From the NCBI GenBank assembly GCA_017893485.1, contig CM030366.1, positions 105,993,796-106,057,795 on the forward strand: 64,000 nt of DNA. Reading direction: 5' to 3'. Made by a program: the position numbers and the translations under genes. Positions 22,834 through 35,890 of the stretch are shown here, in pieces (position 1 is the first letter of the stretch; each line of letters starts with the position of its first letter). Source of the stretch: Hemerocallis citrina (Eukaryota; Streptophyta; Magnoliopsida; Asparagales; Asphodelaceae). The notes under the pieces are model-generated. The model was not told the DNA's origin. It saw nothing but the letters and a program-made list of their open reading frames with translations, and made no database searches.

Positions 22834-25420
22834 TTTTATGAAGAAAATGTGTATCGAGGGTCCACGGAGGCTTATGAAACGTCTTCTATTCTTTCTGAAC
22901 AGGATTTAAGCCTTTTCCTAGAGTGCTATCATATTCCCATCGGAGTTCGATCTATTGCTTCCTGGTCCCAGAGTTAGAGTTGGTTCTCCGATTTCTCCAA
23001 ATCGGTGCGTCTTTCCTTTCAACGCTTTTATGAGGTGGTCTCCACCTCCCTTTACATCTCTTTGTTACAGAAGTTTTGAGGTGGTTTACTCTGAGCCCTT
23101 CTCAGTTCGTGTTGAACATGTGGAGACAAGTGTATATTTATTTTGCACTGCCAGGTGGTGAGAATCGAGCTCTGATTGGACGTGTTCAGGAGGCTTTATA
23201 AAACTCCATCAGAAGAGCAGGGTGGAGTTTAGATACTAACTCAGTCCATGTACTACTGTGAAGTTAGTTGACAACCCTGATACGAACAAGCCTTGGAGGG
23301 ATAAGTACTTTCTGATTCGTAGTCGCGAGCTGTGGGGGATCTCTACTGTCGGGAGGTCCCGACGAGGGTTAGGACGGATCTGAGTTTGAGTGTTGAAGAA
23401 CAGGGGCATGGTAGATCTCCTTCTCAAAAGATCGGCGATGAAGTGGAAGGATCTGACTGAGGAGGTGCTCTTTTGGGGGGGTTGAGCCAGATCGACCCTA
23501 GTACGCACCTTTCATTTCTTATATCCTTTATGTGCTTTTCCTTTATATTTTCCTCCTTTCTTTTCTTTAAAAAAAAATAATTTTTCGTGTCTCTTATCGC
23601 AGGGGCTGTCAGAATAGATTTTGATGCGATCATGTCTAAGCTATCAGGCTGAGCAAAAAGTCTCCTAAGGAGAATAAAATGAAGAAGACCATTACCAGAA
23701 CCTCCCCTACGAAGGTAGTGAAGAGTACGCCCGTGGATTTGGGATCTTCTCCAACCTCCTCGACTACCCTCGCTAAGGGTTGTTTTACTCTGAGTGCAAC
23801 CCTAGCTCTCGAGGCTCCTCTTCTTATCGTGGAGGCCGCTGTGATTCTCACCAATGAGCACAAGGAGATTTTTGTTCCCGATTGGCAGGTGAGGAAGCAT
23901 GACGACTTTTTAGGGGATCAGACAGCAGTTATCGATGACATTCGTCATCTGGCGACCCCGAAGGATAAGTCCGCGTTGAAACATGGGACTGACAGAGACT
24001 CTGCCTTGGAGGTCTCCCGAGCCACTATGGCGGTAAGTTGTTTCTTATGTTTTGTTCTTGCACTTCACTTGTTACACTTTTGGTGAATGGTTATCGCCCT
24101 TTTTGTAACTGGGGTTGTTTTATATTTGCAAATTGCCTACCACTTTAAGCTATTTGTTGGAGCAGATGGCGAATCAGGAGAAGGAGTCAAGTTTGCTGTT
24201 GAAAAGGCCAGAACGGAGCAACCGAAGTCTGCTAAGGAGTTGGAGGCCACTACGATTAAGGTTGAATCGCAGGTCGCTCAGATTGCATAGTTAGAGGCAG
24301 CGTTAGCAGAGGAGAAGGAGAAGACGGCTCAGGAGAAGGTGACTAGGGAAAGGGAGTAGGCCATGAAGGAGATAGGGGACTGCTATGGAGGCCGAGATAG
24401 CGAAGGGGAAAGCCAAGGTGGAAGAGTTCCTGGCGGTGAACATAGAAAAGGCATACGCCATGGCTCTTGAGAGGTTAGTGAGCAGCTTCCTGGTTTTGAC
24501 CGCTTAGGATATGTCTTGTTCAAGGAGAACCCTACCGCTGATGAGGAGTCTGGAGAGGAGTTGGAGGGGGGAAAGGACGTGGCGGACCCTTCTTGTCATG
24601 ATCGAAGAAGGATCAAGTACTGCACTGAGAGGTGGAGAGGAGATTGCGCGCTCCGAGGCTCCTTCCACCGAGGTGAACCCCTGACTTTCCTTCTCTTTTT
24701 TTTCACTTTTGCTTAGCTTAGGACCTTTTGTATGTATCCCTAATAGCAGACTGGCCACCGTAGGATTTACCTTCATTTCGAATCAATAAAATCCCATTTT
24801 GGTTCTCCTCACTGGTGTTGAAAGTTTAGAAGTTTTGTATTCGAGTCTTTGCCCTTTCTGTGATTATGATCATTCTAGTTGAAGTAACTCTTTTTTCTTT
24901 TGCCCTTGCAGGTTGTTGTGTACCACTAGGGAAATTATTACTCACACAAGTATGCCTGCTTCGTACCAATATCCAAGTGGTGAAGCTGGGGCTCAGTCAC
25001 TCACGAGATAGGCTTTTTAAGGCAGAGATTGAGCTAGGGCACTTAATAAAGGTATTGGCTCACCGGGAGACCGAAGCGAGGCGTAGTGATGAAGTTCTTT
25101 GGGATCATTTTCCAGTCGAAGTGGAATATTATTGTAGTGAGGGCGAAGGTCCCCCTTTCAAGGCTGTAGTGGAAAAAGATATAATAGTTGAATCTCTTCG
25201 GGATTGTTTACTCAAGGCTACCACCGAGAGAGATGAGCTAAAGAATGTGGTGCTCAAAAAGAGCTTGGAGGTAACTCTTTTGAGGAAGGCCATCTTCAAG
25301 ACTTCGGGAAAAACATGTGGGGCCAGTCTGGTGCATGCTCGGTATGGTCGTTTAAAGTTTGGGGTGAAGGATAGTACTCTTACGGAGGTCCTTGTTGAGC
25401 GAGAGGTAGAGATTTAACCG
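22834..25420 (+). pseudogene. Antisense accessory gene of the Tat element, 3' part
   Basis: After the TTTTA duplication the frame of 2738-2991 continues to a stop at about 22977. Further homologous blocks follow in other frames: the FPFNAFMRWSPPPF block (about 23015), a domain exon at 23679-24032 ending at a GTAAGT donor, with FVPDWQVRKHDDF and HLATPKDKS, matching APDWSVRMDDCL and KLATPRDRQ of the antisense gene at 10452-13472. A coiled-coil-like region starts near 24166 and a last exon at about 24912-25416 ends LTEVLVEREVEI, as RLRDVLVEKEVEI does in that gene. Stops and frameshifts show it is dead. The same exon order in two elements shows that the gene is an ancestral part of this lineage. 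Confidence 0.65.
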
Positions 25421-25611
25421 ACTGAAGTAGCTTCTCGAAAGAGCCAAGACTAAGAGTACTCATGTTCCTATGAAGAGTACAAGCTAGGGCGGTCGTCCAC
25501 GAGTTATCCCTTCGCTTGCATGGAGCTTCAAAGAATCCAGGAGACACCCAAAGCGGTCTGGCAAGCGCTTCGAGCACCTCTTTAGCTAGGGAAGCAGGGC
25601 GCAGTACAGGT

Positions 25612-27135
25612 TGTTAGTGTAGGTGCCCTAGAGGCAATACAATGATATTATGTAATCAGTATTATTGACATTATGTTCTATTTGATTAAATTAATAATTT
25701 ATTATGCTTCGTATTTACTGCTTTATAAATGTTAGCATGATAAATGTCCTTAGATTATTAATACGAACTATATGAACATGAGATCATATATAGTATAATA
25801 ATCTTAAATGTCCCTAGTCGAGTATTATTATTATTAGGACAGTAATAATACATTGAGACTAGTATGTTGATTGATGATGACCACCTCTCAGGGGTCATTA
25901 GTATAGAGATACTAAAATCAATACATAGGTAAATGTAAGAGTACATTGTACTGGACAGACCCAACTGTGAGCTTCAACATGGAATAAATAAATAAAGTGT
26001 CATAAGTAATCTCACTGTGATAATGGTGTAATGGTCCTCTGACCTGAAATCATTATAGTTCTACACGAGAATTAAAGTACTTTGATTCTATCAAAGTTAT
26101 GCTTTAATCGGGTAATGATAAAGATAGTATTGTGTTCATTATGAATCGTGTGAGAAATGTGAATGATCTAGATGGAATTTAACCCTCCTAATTTTAGGAG
26201 CGATATTATTGGCCTCTTGTATGAGTGAGACTATGAAAGCATGGGCCATACTCAAATATTGATTTGTTTGAATAGTCTACTCATCGATCAAGAAAATAAA
26301 GATTAAATTATAAGATGATGACACGAACCAATGCCTCTAGTTTAATCTATTAATATCAAGGTTAAAAGGAATTATATTACATGGGAGACATTAGTCACGA
26401 AAGGTTTAATTGAATCACCAATTATTTATTATTACTTGGGTATCAATGATGTATTACTAGATGCCGCTCATTGTTTATAATTTTATTATTAGATAATAAA
26501 ATTATTGCCAACGTAATAATAACCTAAAGGTCACACACTTAGAACGTTTTAAAAGGAGTTTAAATTTAAATTCGAATTTAAATTAAATGATCGAAATTAG
26601 TTATTTAATTAATTGAGTTTGGACTTAATTAATTAAAATATAATTCGAATTTAAATGATAAAACCAAATCAGATTGGTCTTAGCAGAAGCCAAACTGATT
26701 ACGGTTAAGCCCACCTCATTCTCTCTTATAAAACATAGAGATGTATTGGTTTATTTGATCTATTGACAACTTCGTTTTCCATAGAAAAACCCTAGCCGCT
26801 CCAATTGTTGAGAGGCAAGAAGGAAAACCCTAGCCGCTCCAATTGTTGAGGAAAAAGAGAGAGAGAGATAGAGGCAAGCTTCATCGGCTAGTACCGGCTC
26901 CCTTGATCGTTGGACGATCGGACGTTCGTGTGGACTGCTTTAGAGACGCGGATCTTGCTACAAGGGTTGCGTGGTGATTGTGTAACAGGACCTCCATCTT
27001 TCAGCCTTAGTAAAGCTCCTAAAAAGGTAAATTTCGTTTCTCCATAATCAGCCATGTATTGTACACAGATCCTAGGGTTAGGGTTTCGGATTTTATCTAT
27101 GGTTTTTTTCTGCATTTGTGCCCCGAATCCCTACA
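25612..27135 (+). mobile_element. Solo LTR, 1.5 kb
   Basis: Starts TGTTAGTGTAGGTGCCC and ends GAATCCCTACA. The perfect duplication CAGGT is at 25607-25611 and 27136-27140. A TATA-like ttataaaacatagag is near 26730, and two copies of a 33-bp block with gaaaaccctagccgctcc occur at about 26784 and 26821. No interior, primer site or second LTR is present, so this is the product of LTR-LTR recombination. The family is not identified; orientation is tentative. Confidence 0.8.
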
Positions 27136-27140
27136 CAGGT

Positions 27141-27427
27141 TATACAGCTCGGACAATATTTGTTGGGTTGGAGTCCTCTTCGGGTGGGAGAGAACGGGAA
27201 ACACTAGGGGCGCCGAAGGGAGCCGCATACCCCGTGTCTCTCAAGAGGAACATCCCATTGCCACGGTGGAACAAAGGCCTGCTCTGGGGGGATGCCTAAG
27301 ATTGTATGGAGTTGTAACTTAGTTTTTGTTTCCTGAACTTATACAGAGGTTTTTGATTTGAATGAAAAATTATCTAAGTGTTGAAGCATTGTTTCTTTTC
27401 ATTGTGTCCACTTTGTATTGCGAGTAT
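27141..27427 (+). other. Tat element sequence beyond the antisense gene
   Basis: Continuation of the old Tat element after the solo LTR. A short frame with no recognised motif is followed by AT-rich sequence that could be the 3' end of the antisense gene. Confidence 0.4.
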
Positions 27428-27885
27428 CGTTTAAGGGTTCAATGATCGTAGGAGCAATTCCGAATGGTGAGCTACTCTGCACCTGCAATTTTTCCAAGCG
27501 GCTAGAGCATCGTCGAACCAAGTGTTGGACCTCAAACTTGTTGTTTTAAGAGTTTCAATAGTTGTAGGAGAAATTCTTGGCGAGCTACTCTGCACTTGCT
27601 CGTTCGCAAGCGGCTAAAGCAGCATCAAACCAAGTGTTGGACTCGAACTTTTTGTTTAAGAGTTTCAACAATTGTGGGAGTAATTTTGAATGGTGAGCTA
27701 CTTCGCACATGCTTATTTGCAAGCGGCTAGAGTGGCGTTGAACCAAATGCTGGACTCTGAACTTGTTGTTTAAGAGTTTCAACAGTCGTGGGAGCAATTC
27801 TGAATGGTGAGCTACTCCGCACTTGCTTGTTCGCAAGCAGCTAGAGTGGCGTCGAACCATATGTTGGACTCCAAACATATTGTTT
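27428..27885. repeat. Tandem repeat, four copies of about 115 bp
   Basis: The block tttaag(a/g)gttcaa..gt..gggagcaatt..gaatggtgagctact starts at about 27428, 27544, 27653 and 27768. Each copy ends with a variant of cgaaccaagtgttggactc. It lies in the old Tat element between pol and the antisense gene. Confidence 0.85.
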
Positions 27886-28493
27886 TGTGTTTGTGGTCGT
27901 TGTGACTTGGGTACGTATGCATTAAGCTAGAACAACTTTTGCCAAAAAAATAAACTTAGAAAAATAAACTAAGTTTTTATAAAAGAGAAACTATGTGCTG
28001 CTTCTATGTTGTGAGCCTTTATTGCATGTTTTGGCTGTATCACAAGCATCGGCCTTATGAAAGAAAAAATAAAAGAACTGAACAACAGAGAAACTAGTTT
28101 TGAGGGGTTCTATTTTGGTACTTCATCAAGTACTCGGGCGTTCAAGGTCCTTGGTGTCCCCCCAGTTCTTCAAGTTGATATGCTCATAGGGCGGACAACT
28201 TTGGAGATCCTATACGGTTACTCCCAGGTTCGGAGCTAGTTTTCCCTTCTTGTGAGGTTCGGAGATTTCTAGTTGCAAAGAACTAAGTCTTCTCTTTGAG
28301 GTGTGTAGGGTGTTACCCTCTTATTGTAGGACTTTTTGATTCTTTGTTGATAAATTTTGTTTCCATATGGATGCTCTCTCCGGATCTCGTCAAATGAGGT
28401 AGAAGTTGCCTCGGAGGTTATTGGAGTTTTGTTCTTCGTTGAAGGGCTAGCAGGAAAGGAGAGGGGAGCCCAACCTCGAGGGGGATGAGGGCT
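27886..28493. other. Spacer of the old Tat element
   Basis: No domain recognised on either strand. It is probably the degraded region downstream of integrase. Confidence 0.4.
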
Positions 28494-29124
28494 TCAGAGC
28501 GTAAGTAAAATGAAGGGGGATTCTCCTGTCACTGTTCTTTTGGTTGTTCGGCCCAAAGTCCTTTTGAGGAAGAGCACATTAGGGAGCTGTTCGACCCAAA
28601 GTCTTTTTGAAGATTTGTCGAGGTCATTTCTTGAGGCCGTTGAGAATTTACCAATTGCCGTTCTCTGCTTGACCATTGGACGGCTGAGTGGAAACTGAGG
28701 AGAATCATTGTTGGATACAAGGTCGGTATAGAACTTGTGGAATGTCACTCCTGTGAATTGAGTTCCCGTTGTCGGTTACTATGATTCGGGGTATGCCGAA
28801 CCGAAAAACAATGTTCTACCTAAAGAACTGTTGTACCCTATTCTCCATGATTGTTGCTAATGGCTCGACTTCATTCCACTTGGAGAAGTAGTCAATTGCC
28901 ACTACAAGAACTTTCTTTGACCGACTGCTAGAGAGAAAGGTCTGAGTAGGTCCCATCCCCCACATAGCAAAGGGGATTTGACTGGACATGGGAGAGTCCG
29001 TCAGATGGATGAGAACTTTTGGGTAAGAAATACATTGGCGAACATTTTGTTGGGCATCATTGAGGAGTGTGGGCCAGAAGTATCCATGATTCAAGATCTT
29101 GCGGGCGAGGGATCTTGGTCCCAT
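28494..29124 (-). pseudogene. pol: Integrase remnant
   Basis: On the minus strand, 29124-28816 contains the end of a zinc-binding region (HGYFWPTL, then a Cys-poor C(x)SYPKV), followed by VVAIDYFSKWNEVEPLATI, the conserved core region of Ty3/gypsy integrases with its Asp. Two overlapping minus-strand frames at 28748-28494 carry later core fragments in shifted frames. Frameshifts and stops separate all pieces, so no active enzyme can be made. Confidence 0.75.
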
Positions 29125-29172
29125 ATGAGAGCCTCCGGTCCCTTCATGAACTTCCTTGATGGCTTATTGGGC

Positions 29173-29581
29173 TTATTCGGGTGATAAGCACCATAGATAG
29201 GGCCTTCCATCTACCATGGTGTAGGAGCTCTTGTACATAACTCCCTCAATGTGTGTATATCGCTCGGCTCTTATTCGAATTTTTCTAACTTCTTTAGGAT
29301 ATCGAGGGAGGGTTCCTTTATCGAGGAATTCGAATAGAGGCTTCATCCAGTTCTCCCCGTGTGATGTGGGAGGTATTAACATGAGTTCGAGGCTTTCTCC
29401 TTCGATGTTGGGGCCTGAGGAGGACTTTAATCAGGACGGTGTGGTCAAGTCCTTCAAGGGAAGAGGAAGACAATTTTGGTAGGGCATCTGCTAGCCCAAT
29501 CTCTTTGCGAGGGATTCGGATGATTTCTGCCTCTTGGAAGGTGGCTAATAGCTTCTTAACATGGGCTAAGTATATGATCAT
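29173..29581 (-). pseudogene. pol: RNase H to integrase linker remnant
   Basis: Overlapping minus-strand frames (29581-29318 and 29382-29173) carry sequence such as RIPRKEIGLADALPKLSS and RYTHIEGVMYKSSYT, which match the stretch between RNase H and the integrase zinc finger in plant Ty3/gypsy polyproteins. The frame changes between them. Confidence 0.65.
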
Positions 29582-29678
29582 GAGCTCATCCCTGGCCTCG
29601 TAGGTCTCCTAGGACTTGGTTAACCACCAATTGAGAGTTGCTAAATACTTTGACGCATCGAGCACCAGCCTTGTGGGC

Positions 29679-29927
29679 CTAAAGTAAGCCGGCAATTAGT
29701 GCTTCGTATTCTGCTTCACTGTTGGAGGCTCGAAAGATAATATGGAGGGAGTATTGGAGAGTGAAATCATTTGGTCCCGTCAGAATGACTCCCACTTTGC
29801 TCCCCTCGATGCATGAGGATCCGTCGACATAAACGCTCAGAAATGGAGGCTCTTTGCCTTCCTTGGAAGGATCGGAGATGGAACTTTCTACAATGAATTC
29901 TGCTAGAGCTTGAGCTTTGATGGTCAT
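29679..29927 (-). pseudogene. pol: RNase H remnant
   Basis: The frame reads VYVDGSSCIEGSKVGVIL, with the first catalytic Asp of RNase H, and later EAEYEALIAGL, with the catalytic Glu. The downstream part with the remaining acidic residues is out of frame. In the intact family this would remove RNA from the RNA-DNA hybrid. Confidence 0.8.
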
Positions 29928-30145
29928 CCTGGGTGTAGCTTAGGTCGCATTGGCTTTGTTCGATATATCACATCATAAGTCATCTCGAGCTCTTCGGACT
30001 GTGCAACACTTTCTTAAGGGGTTGGTCGGTAAGAACAACCACTTAATGGGCCTGGATGTACGGGAAAAGTTTGCGAGCAGCCATGATCAGTGCATAGGCC
30101 ATCTTCTCCATTTTTGAGTAACGGAGTTCGGCATCATGGAGGACT

Positions 30146-30851
30146 TTACTTACGTAGTAGATCGGTCTCTGGATCTTGTCCTCCTTCCTTACCAAGACGG
30201 GCACTGAGGGTCTGATCTGAAGTGGCTGGGTAGAGATAGAGCGTCTCTCTTGGCTCGGGTTTTCTCAAGAGCGGGGGATTTACTAGATAGGTCTTGATCT
30301 GCTCAAAGGTCTCTTGCTGTGCTTGTCCCCACTCAAAACCTTTCCCCCCCTCAAGGCTTTGAAGAACGCGACACTTCTCCCATGATTTGGAGAGGAAATT
30401 CCCTATGGAGGTGAGGCGCCCTATGAGTCTTTGAACCTCTTGATGTTGGATAGGGAGCCATATCCAATATAGTGCAGATCTTTCTGGGTTGGATTCTATG
30501 CCTCTCTGACTAACCATAAACCCCAGGAATTTACCTGATGACCACCCCAAAGACACATTTAGATGGATTGAGCCTCATGTTGTGCTTTTGCAAGACATCG
30601 AAAACATACTAAAGGTTGATCACATTGTCTTGTTTTCTGAGGCTCTTCACCAACATATTTTCTACATAACCTTTCATGTTCCTGCCAATTTGTTCCCTGA
30701 AGACCTTGTTGACTAAGCGTTCATAAGTAGCTCTGGTGTTCTTCAGCCCGAAGGGCATGACACAGTAATAATAGAGGCCTTGGTCCGTGGTAAAGGAGGT
30801 CTTTGGAATGTAGGGGAAACATCCTGATCTGATTGTACCCTGAGAAAGCAT
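30146..30851 (-). pseudogene. pol: Reverse transcriptase remnant
   Basis: 30851-30609 carries VMPFGLKNTRATYERLVN, the classic Ty3/gypsy RT block, and then YVENMLVKS where the catalytic YVDDM(L/I)VKS is expected. 30556-30146 carries the connection region (FLGFMVSQRGIESNPE, LIGRLTSIGNFLSKS). Both catalytic Asp residues of the YVDD box are replaced and the two pieces are in different frames. Confidence 0.82.
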
Positions 30852-31358
30852 CCATAAAACTTAAGAGTTCATGACCAAACGTGGCGTCGATCAGGGGGAA
30901 GGGGAAACGGGTCTTTCGGACATGCTTAATTCAAGTGTGTGAAGTCGATGCAAATTCTCCACTTACCATTGGCCATCCTCACCATCACTACGTTTGCGAG
31001 CAATTCTGGGTAGCTGACTTCTTGGATGAACCAGGCCACTAGGAGTTTATCCACTTCCTCTTTAATGGCTTATTGTCGATCAGGGGTGAATTTGAGATGT
31101 TTCCACTAGACTGGATTGGCTTCAGGGTCTATGCTGAGGCTGTGCGTAAGTAATTCTTTTGAAATACCGAGCATAAGGGCTGCGGTCCAGGCGAACAAGT
31201 CTTGGTTCCTCCTAAGCATTTAATGATTTCTTTCTTGACCTAATGGGGGAGAAATTTACTCACATGGAATATCTTGGTCAGGTCCTCCTTAGAGAAGGGA
31301 ATTTCCTCTAGCTCATCCACTGGCTCTGAGACGGCTTGGCTGCTCCTTTGGGGGAGTT

Positions 31359-31810
31359 CTAGTGCTTCAAGTGAAAGGACCGACCTCCCATTGAAGTCAT
31401 ATAGCATTTCTGAGCAGTCTTTTGGCTCCCGACTTCTCCCACCCCCGTCGAGGTTGGAAATTTCATCTTCATGTGAAAGTCCGAGGGTATGGCATGAAGT
31501 GTAGCTAGGTCGGGTTGGCCAAGGATGGCATTGTAAGCGGCTTTCACTTAGATGACCATGAAGTCCATCGCTCTGTTCGGGTTGTTGGGACCTTTCCAGC
31601 GGTCACATCAAGAGTGACTACTCTTTCAATTGTTATTGGCACTCTAGAGAACCCGTGGAGAGTATATCCAGCAGGTTTTAGGTGATCTTGGGAGAGCTTA
31701 AGGCCTTCGAAGTCTTCTAGGAAGAGGATTTCGATAGAACTGTCATTGTTGAGCAGGATCCGACACACTTCATGATTGGCCATGTTAAGACTGATGACGA
31801 GGAACATCAT
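31359..31810 (-). pseudogene. Protease-like remnant
   Basis: 31810-31544 reads RILLNNDSSIEILFLEDF at the place of the retropepsin active site and continues YTLHGFSRVPI. 31547-31359 carries the AILGQPDLATLHAIPSDFHMK block. Both align with residues about 580-690 of the Gag at 7814-10054. The expected D(T/S)G motif is destroyed. Confidence 0.7.
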
Positions 31811-33176
31811 AGTGGGGTGGTTCGGATGCCTTCTAGATCCTTATCCGAGAATGTCACTGGAATCCCGAGGCTTTTGGGCAGTGAGAAATTCTGTACATAA
31901 TTGACTTCTTGGATGAAGGCCTTTCGGGAGGAGTTTGACTCTCCCCCCAAGGGACCCCCATGGATCAGGTGGAGGATGGCCCCTAGTTCAGAGTCTTGGG
32001 ACTCAACAGGCCTTTCGGTTCGCTTGTTAGCTCCCCGGGGTGGGGAAGGGTCGGCCATGTCCTTCCTGACGAACTTGGCTAATTGTCCTTATTGAATGGG
32101 GGCTTCAATCTCCTCCTTGAGGGCCCGACAATCATCTATGTCGTGGTCGTGGTCATTATGAAAGCAACACCACTTGTCCATGTTCCTTCTCTTACCGGGG
32201 GTATTCATCTTCAGAGGAGGACGGAGCAGTCCTTCCTTGTCTACTTCCATGAGGATGGCCGAGATGCAGGCATTGAGGGGGGTGAAAGTTTTTAATCGAG
32301 GAGGAGGGCGGTGATGGCCGTTATTATCTTTCTGGAGCTTCTTGAGACCTTCTTCATCTACACCATTTTGTTTGTTCCCAAATGGGGGCTCCTTCTGATC
32401 ATGGGGATGCAGGGCCTCTTCAGCCTGGATGTACTTATCACTCCTTACCAGGAGGTCTGAGAAGTCCCGATGAGGCTTCTTGGCGAAAGACGCCTTTAGG
32501 TCGGTATGGTTGATGTTGTGTCTGAATGTTGCAGAGGCTATTGACTGGCCGAAGGAAGCAATAGTCCGAGATTCGGCAGTAAAGCGCTGAACATAATATC
32601 TCAGGCATTCACCTTTCATTTGAGTGAGGGCTAGCAAGAATGCACTTGTTTTCTCGGCTCGGCGGTTGCTGACGAAGTGGGCGAAGAAGAGCTCCTCAAA
32701 CTGGTCGAAGAAGAAGGTGGATGCTGGGGATAAACGGGAGTACCATTCTCTCGCTGGCCCCTTCAATGTGGCCTGGAAGGTCTTGCAGAGGAGCGCATCC
32801 GAGGCTTGATGGATCATCATGAGAGTTTTAAAACTCTCAATACGATCAGCTGAGTTAGACTCCCCATTGTGGGATTCAAAATGAGACAGCTTGAAGGTCT
32901 CGAGGACCGGGGCTTCCATGATGGCCTGGAGAAGGAGGGTCTGCTTGGGCCGAAGTTCTTGGTCTGTTGACCTTCTTTGAGGTTGATCTTTCTGAAGCAC
33001 TTCTCCATCTCTCGAAGGTGGCGATGAACCTAATCGTCCCTTTGGTCGGATCTAATCGACCCTTGGGACTCTCCTTCGTGAGGGGTGGCATGGCGAGGGC
33101 TATGTGCATATCAGTCTTGATTTGGAGTGATGTTAAAGGCTCGCAGGATGTCATCTTTAAAGTTTTGGAATTCCGC
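31807..33176 (-). pseudogene. gag: Gag remnant of the old Tat element, C-terminal part
   Basis: 33000-32089 carries the gag domain (ATLKGPAREWYSRLSPAS, FDQFEELFFAHFVS) and ends with CCFHNDHDHDIDDCRALKEEIE, the zinc-knuckle-like motif also seen in the nested element. 32058-31807 continues ILHLIHGGPLGGESNSSRKAF, matching the nested Gag. Stops separate the parts. The N-terminal part of gag lies at 37287-37690, beyond the solo LTR that split it. Confidence 0.8.
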
Positions 33177-33779
33177 CTGGGTGTCATGCCCCGCTTCCCA
33201 AAAACACTGAATACGAGTGTGTGACAAAGCCCAGCGAATGATTTTCATCATTCATGAGCTGTAGGATCAACTCAGCATCATAACAAGAATATAACAAAAT
33301 GTACATTACCACGCATGCATGAATAATTTATTAATCAACAGAAAATAATTGAAACAAAATAATAATATCCCAAATAATTTTCAAATCTGGATCAAAAGAT
33401 AAAACTCGGGACTATAAGCCCGTTAAAAGATTCAAGTAGCAACAAAATGAAATAAACTCAAAGACAGAATAATTAAAGCAAGCTTTTTTCCAAGTGAACC
33501 CAAGAATGTCTGCTCACCAATTCCAGCAGGCAATTCGTCTCTGAAGTCTGTATATATAAATATAAAAAGGAGAAAAAAATAGAGAAAACAAAATAAACAC
33601 CCTTAGTGCAAGTTAGGGCTGCAAATAGTAAAACAAGTACAAGAAATGTGAAACAAGATTTAGAATCAAGAATGTAATAGGGATACAACAAGTAGTGGGG
33701 ATTCAAGAAATTAGCTAGCAAGAAAGACTACTCAAGTGACAAGATTGATAACAAATACTAGTAGTAGAACAAGTGGCAA

Positions 33780-34320
33780 GTGAACATGTAATGGTATCAA
33801 GCATCAAGTAACAAGTGTCACGTACAAGTGTCGAGTAACAAGTAACAAGTCTCAAGTGTCAAGTTGTCAAGTACAAGTATCAAGTAGCGAGTGTCAAGTA
33901 TTATGTTCAAGTATCAAGTCTCATGTATCATGTAATCAAGTATCAAGTAAGGCATATATCATATTCGAGTATCATGTATCAAGTCTTATAGTTATTACTA
34001 TCTAGGTAGCACTTCATGTGCCATCCTTTTATTACATGGTTGCTACAGTCAACGCAATTTCGTTTAGGCCTAGTGGTGGAGTCTATATGGCGGTGTACTC
34101 AGGTATCAAGTATCAAGCAAGCCATGCTCATGAATCGAGTAATTATATAACTAGTTCATGTGTCAAGTCATAACAAGACAAGTCATGAATCAAATATATA
34201 CTAGTTCATGAATCAAATAATGTACTAGTTCATGAATCGAATAATATGCTAGTTCATGAATCAAATAATATACTAGTTCATGAATCGAATAATAATATAA
34301 CTAGTTCGTGAAGCATCTAT
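33780..34320. repeat. Short tandem repeats in the solo LTR
   Basis: 33780-33990 consists of variants of caagta(t)caagt repeated about every 10-15 bp. 34140-34320 consists of about six copies of actagttcatgaatc(g/a)aataat, spaced 22-26 bp. Both arrays are imperfect. Confidence 0.85.
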
Positions 34321-35890
34321 CAAGTGGGAAACACGGGCCCCCTTCCGAGTACACTTACCTATATTGTCCACTACTATGGTCTTTCCCTTTAACCCCGGCT
34401 TATTATTCATTATTATCAAGCAAGCATGAAATTGTGCGACATGTCAAGTAAACATAATCAAGAATATGGAACAAGTCTAGGCTAGGTAGGATACATGTTC
34501 GAGGGTCAAAACAAATTAAAGTATCAACAACAACGAAAATCTCAAATCTGGACAGCATGACGTTGCTGTACCAAAACTGCAATTTCCGTTGCTACAAGAA
34601 AACAAATGTGGATCCGTCAGAAGGTCTAGAAACTAGACTCCTGTCCAGTTCCAATGCATATAATTAAGGTACATAAAAGTTATGGTAACATGTGTCAAAA
34701 CAGCTAACTATACAGCATTTGTGTTCAGCCAGAATTTGTAAAACTGAGTTTATATATATGAAACAGGGTTGAAACATTATTAATTAATTCTGAGAAAATT
34801 AGGAGATGTTCTCTAGGGTGTCCAATAACAGCATGAAAAATTTCAAGTCATTTACTTACTGGTAGCATAGTTAAAATAAATTGTAAACTAAAGAGGTGCA
34901 GCAGTTTTTGTGAACCTACGACTACTGACACAGTAGCAGTAAAACTATGATATCTCCTAGACCGTAACTCGAAATTCAAAAATTCTAGATGTTATTGGCA
35001 ACTACACACTTAGGGCTACATTTCATATTCAGGACTCAAGTTCAGATTTTGGTTTATCGGGGTCGAAACAAGTAAAGACAAGAACAACAGCAAGTGTGAA
35101 TTTCTTTTATATACAAGTTGCATGATAAATGACTATTAAGAGTCTAAATTAATGTGTGATACAAATGCAGATGCATTAGGGATCAAATCAGCAAGTCACG
35201 TGTATTTCTCAACTCAAAATAATGTAAGATCATAACAATGCATCATACAAAACACGTCTCTAAGTCAAGGGGTTCATGTTCAAGTAATTAGGAGATAAAA
35301 AGGGTCCAACTAGTTTTGTAAATATATCAACGAAGGGTTGTGACTCTTAAGATTATGGAATCGATGAGGTATAATTTAAGATCAACAACGATGAGACAAG
35401 GAGGAATCACAACTATGATCTATTTGCAGTATTTTCAATTAAACGCTTGTACTAGAACAATAATTTGTACAAGAAGAATACTTGTCTGTTATTACAGATA
35501 TAATTAAATAGAATAACGGGATCAGAATCTCGGGCAAAATCTCCCAAAAGCACGTGCAAAGACCGTGCGAATACCGTGCGAAGAAACCAAAACAGCAAAG
35601 CAAAAACTCCACACCAGATCTGGGCAGAACGCCAAATGGCGAAGTGGGATCTGCTGTGTACAAAATAGCAAACACACAAGTCCTCCACTGCCCTCTCTTC
35701 TTCACACAGGATCCGCCCTAAAACAGCGAACAACAAGACGAGATCCGATGTGACCGCACACGAAACACCAAATCCCACCAATAGAATTCCGTCTTCAACC
35801 TTCGATCGGAGAGAGAGAGAATGGAGCGGGAGACTAGCGGTGACTGTGGCAAGGCGCTCGGGACTACTGGCGGAGCGACGAGCGACGGCG

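Noticed and set aside
33780..34320. Regular repeats that could suggest a CRISPR array
   Set aside because: The repeats are imperfect, without unique spacers of constant length, lie within a plant LTR, and have no cas genes nearby.
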